Assembly: GCF_045679555.1 (NCBI RefSeq)
Contig: NC_092115.1
Coordinates: 36,154,728-36,218,727, forward strand
DNA from: Salvelinus alpinus
Taxonomy: Eukaryota; Chordata; Actinopteri; Salmoniformes; Salmonidae
DNA length: 64,000 bases
Direction of reading: 5' to 3'
The notes beneath the pieces were generated by a model. It was not told the DNA's origin. It did no database searches and saw nothing but the letters and a program-made list of their open reading frames with translations. The first letter of the stretch is position 1, and the number at the start of each line of letters is the position of its first letter. This document shows positions 57,125 to 64,000 of the stretch, in pieces. The position numbers and the translations under genes are program-made.

Positions 57125-58079
57125 ATTATATCCTCCTGATTCCTTCTTACAAGCAAAAACTAAAGCAGGAAGTACCAGTGACTTGGTCAATAAGAAAGTG
57201 GTCAGATGAAGCAGATGCTAAGCTACAGGACTGTTTTGCTAGCAGACTGGAATATGGTCCGGGATTCTTCCGATGGCATTGAGGAGCACACGTACATACA
57301 TACCCCAACCAGAAGCCATGGATTACAGGAAACATCCACACTGAGCTAAAGGGAAGAGCTGCCGCTTTCAAGGAGCGGGACTCTAACCCAGAAGCATATA
57401 AGAAATCCCGCTATGCCCTCCAACGAACTATCAAACAGGCAAAGCATCAATTCAGGACTAAGATTGAACCGTACTACACCGGCTCCGGTGCTCGTCGGAT
57501 GTGGCAGGGCTTGCAAACTATTACACCCTCAGAGGTAGTAATAATACCTGGGGGAAGAGCAGCATTCTTCTTACCAAATCACATGACCTTAATATTGTAG
57601 CTGTTCAGAACAAGGTTAAGGGCAGAGAAAGCTTGTTGGACACTAAGAAAGCTTTGTTGTAGAGCATTTAACACAACATCTGGGGAGGGGCCAGCTGAGT
57701 GTAAGACTATCATCTGAATATAAATGGATGAGAGAGCTTCCTACTGCCTGACCTATGTTGTTGATGTAAATTGAGAAGAGCGTGGGGTCTAGGATTGAGC
57801 TTTGGGGTACTCCCTTGGTGACAGGCAGTGGCTGAGACATCAGATTTTCTGACTTTATACACTGCACTCAGAGAGGTAGTTAGCAAACCAGGCCATAGAC
57901 CCCTCAGAGACACCAATACTCCTTAGCCGGCCCACAAGAATGGAATGGTCTACCGTATCAAAATCTTTGGCCAAGTCAATAAAAATAGCACAATATTGCT
58001 TAGAATCAAGTGCAATGGTGACATCATTGAGGACCTTTAAGGTTGCAGTGACACATCCATAACCGGAGCAGAACCCAGA

Positions 58080-60620
58080 TTGCATACCCGAGACAATACT
58101 ATAGACATCAAGAAAGCCAGTCAGTTGATTTATCGCCCTCCAGGTTCCCTTGGAGAGTTCATCAATGAGCTTGACGCCCTGATAAGTTCCTTTCCTGAGG
58201 ATGGCTCACCTCTCACAGTTCTGGGTGACTTTAACCTCCCCACGTCTACCTTTGACTCATTCCTCTCTGCCTCCTTCTTTCCACTCCTCTCCTCTTTTGA
58301 CCTCACCCTCTCACCTTCCCCCCCTACTCACAAGGCAGGCAATACGCTTGACCTCATCTTTACTAGATGCTGTTCTTCCACTAATCTCATTGCAACTCCC
58401 CTCCAAGTCTCCGACCACTACCTTGTATCCTTTTCCCTCTCGCTCTCATCCAACACTTCCCACACTGCCCCTACTCGGATGGTATCGCGCCGTCCCAACC
58501 TTCGCTCTCTCTCCCCCGCTACTCTCTCCTCTTCCATCCTATCATCTCTTCCCTCTGCTCAAACCTTCTCCAACCTATCTCCTGATTCTGCCTCCTCAAC
58601 CCTCCTCTCCTCCCTTTCTGCATCCTTTGACTCTCTATGTCCCCTATCCTCCAGGCCGGCTCGGTCCTCCCCTCCTGCTCCGTGGCTCGACGACTCATTG
58701 CGAGCTCACAGAACAGGGCTCCGGGCAGCCGAGCGGAAATGGAGGAAAACTCGCCTCCCTGCGGACCTGGCATCCTTTCACTCCCTCCTCTCTACATTCT
58801 CCTCTTCTGTCTCTGCTGCTAAAGCCAATTTCTACCACTCTAAATTCCAAGCATCTGCCTCTAACCCTAGGAAGCTCTTTGCCACCTTCTCCTCCCTCCT
58901 GAATCCTCCTCCCCCTCCTCCCCCCTCCTCCCTCTCTGCTGATGACTTCGTCAACCATTTTGAAAAGAAGGTCGACGACATCCGATCCTCGTTTGCTAAG
59001 TCAAACGACACCGCTGGTTCTGCTCACACTGCCCTACCCTGTGCTTTGTCCTCTTTCTCCCCTCTCTCTCCAGATGAAATCTCGCGTCTTGTGACGGCCG
59101 GCCACCCAACAACCTGCCCGCTTGACCCTATCCCCTCCTCTCTTCTCCAGACCATTTCCGGAGACCTTCTCCCTTACCTCACCTCGCTCATCAACTCATC
59201 ATTGACCGCTGGCTACGTCCCTTCCGTCTTCAAGAGAGCGAGAGTTGCACCCCTTCTGAAAAAACCTACACTCGATCCCTCCGATGTCAACAACTACAGA
59301 CCAGTATCCCTTCTTTCTTTTCTCTCCAAAACTCTTGAACGTGCCGTCCTTGGCCAGCTCTCCTGCTATCTCTCTCAGAATGACCTTCTTGATCCAAATC
59401 AGTCAGGTTTCAAGACTAGTCATTCAACTGAGACTGCTCTTCTCTGTGTCACGGAGGCGCTCCGCACTGCTAAAGCTAACTCTCTCTCCTCTGCTCTCAT
59501 CCTTCTAGACCTATCGGCTGCCTTTGATACTGTGAACCATCAGATCCTCCTCTCCACCCTCTCCGAGCTGGGCATCTCCGGCGCGGCCCACGCTTGGATT
59601 GCGTCCTACCTGACAGGTCGCTCCTACCAGGTGGCGTGGCGAGAATCTGTCTCCGCACCACGTGCTCTCACCACTGGTGTCCCCCAGGGCTCTGTTCTAG
59701 GCCCTCTCCTATTCTCGCTATACACCAAGTCACTTGGCTCTGTCATATCCTCACATGGTCTCTCCTATCATTGCTATGCAGACGACACACAATTAATCTT
59801 CTCCTTTCCCCCCTCTGATAACCAGGTGGTGAATCGCATCTCTGCATGTCTGGCAGACATATCAGTGTGGATGACGGATCACCACCTCAAGCTGAACCTC
59901 GGCAAGACGGAGCTGCTCTTCCTCCCGGGGAAGGACTGCCCGTTCCATGATCTCGCCATCACGGTTGACAACTCCATTGTGTCCTCCTCCCAGAGTGCTA
60001 AGAACCTTGGCGTGATCCTGGACAACACCCTGTCGTTCTCAACTAACATCAAGGCGGTGACCCGTTCCTGTAGGTTCATGCTCTACAACATTCGCAGAGT
60101 ACGACCCTGCCTCACGCAGGAAGCGGCGCAGGTCCTAATCCAGGCACTTGTCATCTCCCGTCTGGATTACTGCAACTCGCTGTTGGCTGGGCTCCCTGCC
60201 TGTGCCATTAAACCCCTACAACTCATCCAGAACGCCGCAGCCCGTCTGGTGTTCAACTTTCCCAAGTTCTCTCACGTCACCCCGCTCCTCCGCTCTCTCC
60301 ACTGGCTTCCAGTTGAAGCTCGCATCCGCTACAAGACCATGGTGCTTGCCTACGGAGCTGTGAGGGGAACGGCACCTCCGTACCTTCAGGCTCTGATCAG
60401 GCCCTACACCCAAACAAGGGCACTGCGTTCATCCACCTCTGGCCTGCTCGCCTCCCTACCTCTGAGGAAGTACAGTTCCCGCTCAGCCCAGTCAAAACTG
60501 TTCGCTGCTCTGGCACCCCAATGGTGGAACAAACTCCCTCACGACGCCAGGTCAGCGGAGTCAATCACCACCTTCCGGAGACACCTGAAACCCCACCTCT
60601 TTAAGGAATACCTAGGATAG
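58080..60620 (+). CDS. L2 LINE ORF2, 846 codons, open (partial endonuclease plus RT)
   Basis: The frame is uninterrupted. The first 17 codons come from antisense LINE B, so the Met at 58080 is not the natural start; L2 begins at YRPPG. Residues 18-130 are the C-terminal half of an APE-type endonuclease (VLGDFNLP with GDFN at 49-52; SDHYLVSFS). Residues about 130-330 are the linker, with a proline run. Residues 400-660 are the reverse transcriptase: LILLDLSAAFD (Asp477), TGVPQGSVLGPLLFS and CYADDTQL (YADD from 566). The C-terminal domain ends RRHLKPHLFKEYLG. A full L2 protein would have an additional N-terminal endonuclease half, so this copy is truncated and not autonomous, but it looks very recent. 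Confidence 0.9.
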   Translation: MHTRDNTIDIKKASQLIYRPPGSLGEFINELDALISSFPEDGSPLTVLGDFNLPTSTFDSFLSASFFPLLSSFDLTLSPSPPTHKAGNTLDLIFTRCCSSTNLIATPLQVSDHYLVSFSLSLSSNTSHTAPTRMVSRRPNLRSLSPATLSSSILSSLPSAQTFSNLSPDSASSTLLSSLSASFDSLCPLSSRPARSSPPAPWLDDSLRAHRTGLRAAERKWRKTRLPADLASFHSLLSTFSSSVSAAKANFYHSKFQASASNPRKLFATFSSLLNPPPPPPPSSLSADDFVNHFEKKVDDIRSSFAKSNDTAGSAHTALPCALSSFSPLSPDEISRLVTAGHPTTCPLDPIPSSLLQTISGDLLPYLTSLINSSLTAGYVPSVFKRARVAPLLKKPTLDPSDVNNYRPVSLLSFLSKTLERAVLGQLSCYLSQNDLLDPNQSGFKTSHSTETALLCVTEALRTAKANSLSSALILLDLSAAFDTVNHQILLSTLSELGISGAAHAWIASYLTGRSYQVAWRESVSAPRALTTGVPQGSVLGPLLFSLYTKSLGSVISSHGLSYHCYADDTQLIFSFPPSDNQVVNRISACLADISVWMTDHHLKLNLGKTELLFLPGKDCPFHDLAITVDNSIVSSSQSAKNLGVILDNTLSFSTNIKAVTRSCRFMLYNIRRVRPCLTQEAAQVLIQALVISRLDYCNSLLAGLPACAIKPLQLIQNAAARLVFNFPKFSHVTPLLRSLHWLPVEARIRYKTMVLAYGAVRGTAPPYLQALIRPYTQTRALRSSTSGLLASLPLRKYSSRSAQSKLFAALAPQWWNKLPHDARSAESITTFRRHLKPHLFKEYLG

Positions 60621-60773
60621 GGTAAAGTAATCCTTCTAACCCCCCCCCCTTAAAAGAGTTAGATGCACTATTGTAAAGTGGTTGTTCCACTGGATATCAT
60701 AAGGTGAATGCACCAATTTGTAAGTCGCTCTGGATAAGAGCGTCTGCTAAATGACTTAAATGTAAATGTAAAA
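58131..60773 (+). mobile_element. L2 LINE copy 2, 5'-truncated, young
   Basis: A 2.64-kb insertion into LINE B ('...cagttgatt' | L2 | 'attgacacg...'). It starts inside the endonuclease domain and ends with the L2 tail 'ggataagagcgtctgctaaatg' plus aaatgt repeats. Nearly identical to copy 1 at 38451-40410. No clear target duplication, as is common for L2. Confidence 0.95.
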
Positions 60774-60842
60774 TTATTGACACGTTTGTCAACACTTTTG
60801 ATAAACAGGGCAAAATAGAAATAGGCCTATAACAGTTAGGAT

Positions 60843-62611
60843 TAGAGGTCGACCGATTATGATTTTTCAACGCCGATACCGATTATTGGAGGACCAAAAA
60901 AAGCCGATACCGATTAATCGGCCGATTTCTTTTATTTATTTGTAATAATGACAATTACAACAATACTGAATGAACACTTATTTTAACTTAATATAATACA
61001 TAAATAAAATCAATTTTGCCTCAAATAAATAATGAAACATGTTCAATTTGGTTTAAATAATGCAAAAACAAAGTGTTGGAGAAGAAAGTAAAAGTGAAAT
61101 ATGTGCCATGTAAGAAAGCTAACGTTTAAGTTCCTTGCTCAGAACATGATAACATATGAAAGCTGGTGGTTCCTTTTAACATGAGTCTTCAATATTCCCA
61201 GGTAAGAAGTTTTAGGTTGTAGTTATTATAGGAATTATAGGACTATTTCTCTCTATACGATTTGTATTTCATATACCTTTGACTATTGGATGTTCTTATA
61301 GGCACTTTAGAGTATAGCTTCCATCCCTCTCCTCGCCGCTACCTGGGCTCGAACCAGGAACTCATCGACAACAGCCACCCTCAAAGCAGCGTCACCCATG
61401 CAGAGCAAGGGGAACAACTACTCCAAGTCTCAGAGCGAGTGACGTTTGAAACGCTATTAGCGCGCACCCCGCTAACTAGCTAGCCATTTCACATCGGTTA
61501 CACCAGCCTAATCTCGGGAGTTGATAGGCTTGAAGTCATAAACAGCGCAATGCTTGAAGCATTGCGAAGAGTTGCTGGCATAACGCACTAAAGTGCTGTT
61601 TGAATGAATGCTTACGAGCCTGCTGGTGCCTACCATCGCTCAGTCAGACTGCTCTATCAAATCATAGACTTAATTAGACTTAATTATAACATAATAACAC
61701 ACAGAACTACGAGCCTTAGGTCATTAATATAGTCGAATCCGGAAACTATCATCTCGAAAACAAAACGTTTCTTCTTTCAGTGAAATACGGAACCGTTCCG
61801 TATTTTATCTAACGGGTGGCATCCATAAGTCTAAATATTCCTGTTACATTGCACAACCTTCAATGTTATGTCACAATTACTTAAAATTCTGGCAAATTAG
61901 TTCGCAATGAGCCAGGCGGCCCAAACTGTTGCATATACCCTGACTCTGCGTGCAATGAACGCAAGAGAAGTGACACAATTTCACCTGGTTAATATTGCCT
62001 GCTAACCTGGATTTCTTTTAGCTAAATATGCAGGTTTAAAAATATATACTTCTGTGTATTGATTTTAAGAAAGGCATTGATGTTTATGGTTAGGTACACG
62101 TTGGAGCAACGACAGTCCTTTTTCGCGAATGTGCACCGCATCGATTGTATGCAACGCAGGACACGCTAGATAAACTAGTTACATCATCAACCATGTGTAG
62201 TTATAACTAGTGATTATGATTGATTGATTGTTTTTTATAAGATAAGTTTAGTGCTAGCTAGCAACTTACCTTGGCCTCTTACTGCATTCGCGTAACAGGC
62301 AGGCTCCTCGTGAGGCAGGTGGTTAGAGCGTTGGACTAGTTAACCGTAAGGTTGCAAGATTGAATCCCTGAGCTGACAAGGTAAAAATCTGTCGTTCTGC
62401 CTCTGAAGAAGGCAGTTAAACCCACTGTTCCTAGGCCATAATTGAAAATAAGAATGTGTTCTTAACTGACTTGCCTAGTTAAATAAAATGTGTAAAATAA
62501 AAATATAAAAATCGGCAAAATCGGCGTCCAAAAATACAGATTTCCGATTGTTATGAAAACTTGAAGTCGGCCCTAATTAATCGTCCATTCCGATTAATTG
62601 GTCGACCTCTA
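60843..62611. mobile_element. hAT-like non-autonomous transposon with 8-bp target duplication
   Basis: The ends TAGAGGTCGACCGATTA and (T)AATTGGTCGACCTCTA are inverted repeats. GTTAGGAT is duplicated exactly on both sides (60835-60842 and 62612-62619), the 8-bp size typical of hAT elements. The interior has palindromic 'cgataccgattattgg'-type words at both ends and no transposase. It lies in LINE B. Confidence 0.85.
62319..62505 (+). mobile_element. HpaI-type SINE inside the hAT-like element
   Basis: tRNA-like head 'ggtggttagagcgttggac' and B-box-like 'agattgaatcc', then 'gagctgacaaggtaaaaatctg' and the tail 'cttgcctagttaaataaaa'. Other genomic copies of this transposon carry the same SINE as I recall, so it may be a resident passenger and not a new insertion. 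Confidence 0.8.
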
Positions 62612-64000
62612 GTTAGGATCAGCTTGATCTCCCACTTTAAATAAAGGATAAACTGTGGCTGCCTTCCAAGCAATGGGAACCTCCCCAGAAAGGAGAGACA
62701 TGTTAAAAAGGTTAGAGATAGGCTTGGCAATGATAGGGCAGCAACCTAAAAGAAGAAAGGGTCTAAACCATCTGACCCTGATGTTTTTTTGGGGTCAAGT
62801 TTAAGGAGCTCCTTTAGCACGTCGGACTGCAGGGAGAAACGTCGGGGATAGTCGCAATAGAAGGGGTGGGAGATGAGGAAATGTTGGACGGGCAAGGAGG
62901 CATGGCTGAGACAAATAGGAATCCTGACTTAATGAAGTGGTGATTAAAGAGCTCAGCCATGTGCTTCTTGTCAGTAACAACCACATCATCAACATTAAGG
63001 GACATGGGCAGCTGTGAGGAGGGTTTATTCTCCAGAACTTCTTGGGGTTAGACCCACAGAGAGAGAACTGCTCCTTAAAGTAACTAACTTTGGCCTTCCG
63101 GATAGCCTGAGTGCACTTAATTGTCATTTGCCTGAACGATAGCCAGTCAACTTGAGTATGCGTGTGCCGAGCCTTTCGCCAAATGCAATTCTTGAGGTGG
63201 AGTAACTCTGCAAGATCACGGTCGAACCAGGGGCTGAACCTGTTTTTAATTCTCATTTTCTTTATGGGGGCATGTTTGTTAACAATACCACTGAAAGTAT
63301 CAAAAAAGAAGGTCCAAGCGTCTTCGACAGAGGATCAAGCTGATTCTATACCATTTTACAGAGGCCAGTTCATGAAGGAAGGCTTGCTCATTAAAGTTCT
63401 TTAGCAAATGTCTATGACAAATCAGATGAGCTAAATTACTTCTATGCTCGTGTCAAGGCAAGTAACACTGAAGCATGCATGAGAGCATCAGCTGTTCCGG
63501 ACGACTGTGATCACACTCTCCGTAGTCGATGTGAGTAAGACCTTTAAACATGTCAACATTCACAAGGCTGCAAGGCCAGACGGATTTCCAGGACTTGTAA
63601 TCCGAGCATGCGATGACCAACTGGCAAGTGTCTTCACTGACATCTTCAACCCGTCCCTGACTGAGTCTGTAATACCAACATGTTTCAAGCAGATCACCTT
63701 AGTCCATGTGCCCAAGAACACTAAGGTAACCTGCTTAAATGACTACCGACCCGTAGCACTCACCGGGCTGCAGTGGAGCAGGTTGAGAGCTTCAAGTTCC
63801 TTGGTGTCCACATCAGCAACAAACTATCATGGTCCAAACACATTAAGACAGTCGTAAAGACGGCACGACAAAGCCTATTAACCCTCAGGAAACTGAAAAG
63901 ATTTGGCATGGGTCCTCAGATCCTCAAAAGGTTCCACAGCTGCACCATCGACAGCATCCTGACTGGTTGCATCACTGCCTGGTATGGCAACTGCTCGGCC

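Larger units (their letters stand above)
57526..63422 (-). mobile_element. LINE family B, antisense, split by L2 and hAT-like insertions
   Basis: Sequence of a second jockey/Rex1-like LINE lies on the minus strand at 62620-63422, 60774-60834 and 57526-58130. Right part: NRFSPWFDRDLAELLHLKN, RKAKVSYFKEQFSLCGSNPK and SLNVDDVVVTDKKHMAELFN. Left part: QSGFCSGYGCVTATLKVLND, FIDLAKDFDTVDHSILV (motif A), KGVPQSSILDPTLFSIYINN (motif B with two Gly changed) and HLYSDDS (motif C, normally YADD). The changed motifs show it is inactive. Confidence 0.85.
57125..64000 (+). mobile_element. LINE family A, sense copy, outer shell of a nest
   Basis: Family A sequence runs 57125-57525 and resumes at 63423 to the window end. 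Left part: TWSIRKWSDEADAKLQDC-like, PNQKPWITG, KERDSNPEAYKKSRYAL. Right part: ELNYFYARVKASNTEACMR, SKTFKHVNIHKAARPDG, FTDIFNPSLTESVIPTCFK and CLNDYRPVAL, in several frames. After VALT the copy jumps to the SFKFLGVHIS region, so most of the RT catalytic part is deleted. The gap between the two parts is filled by LINE B. Confidence 0.85.

Noticed and set aside
58201-58902. 233-codon frame overlapping the L2 protein
   Set aside because: Plus-1 shadow of the L2 coding region, Ser/Pro/Leu-rich, without its own domain. The minus-strand frames at 58519-58958 are also shadows.

Overview
This is vertebrate nuclear DNA, almost certainly from a salmonid fish (Salmo, Oncorhynchus, Salvelinus or a close relative). 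The evidence is the repeat content: many Tc1-like transposons including Sleeping Beauty-type IR/DR ends, tRNA-derived SINEs of the HpaI/SlmI kind, several LINE families and abundant MITEs, all recognised by eye from memory of salmonid genomes. There are no operons, CRISPR arrays or prokaryotic signals. Most of the window is transposon-derived and most short reading frames are transposon debris or shadows.

Host genes. One gene looks whole: the single-exon jun (AP-1 subunit c-Jun) at 50142-51092 on the plus strand, with a promoter-proximal AP-1-like site and CCAAT box upstream and a poly(A) signal downstream. Divergently from it, on the minus strand between about 43.0 and 30.5 kb, lie six recognisable exons of fggy (FGGY carbohydrate kinase), the same head-to-head neighbour JUN has in human. 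The exons keep splice sites and compatible phases, but three lesions suggest a pseudogene. The left 8.5 kb holds remnants of three more host genes: the terminal olfactomedin-domain part of myocilin (myoc, 1130-1735), exons 2-4 of peroxiredoxin 6 (prdx6, 7398-8527) and a short plpp6-like piece (6171-6545, minus). MYOC and PRDX6 are near each other on human chromosome 1, so this looks like one ohnologous block from the salmonid whole-genome duplication in which most genes have decayed while jun survived. Two possible exons of an unidentified minus-strand gene lie at 56.0-56.5 kb.

Repeats, left to right. 2.5-6.9 kb: Tc1-like and LINE fragments. 8.8-18.0 kb: an almost continuous chain of Tc1-like elements, two of them interrupted by LTR-element relics, plus a LINE copy and MITEs. 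18.5-21.7 kb: two members of a non-coding DNA-transposon family that targets TTAA; further copies sit at 32.4, 36.2 and 43.5 kb. 23.3-31.5 kb: LINE 3' ends, SINEs and Tc1-like elements, including one short element whose transposase frame stays open although its catalytic core is missing. 31.5-42.4 kb: fggy introns filled with Tc1-like, TTAA-family, L1-like and L2 elements. 47.4-49.4 and 52.2-53.8 kb: more Tc1-like elements on either side of jun. 57.1-64.0 kb: a four-level nest (LINE A containing antisense LINE B containing an L2 LINE and a hAT-like element that itself carries a SINE).

All family assignments rest on recalled sequence similarity; no alignment or database search was run.
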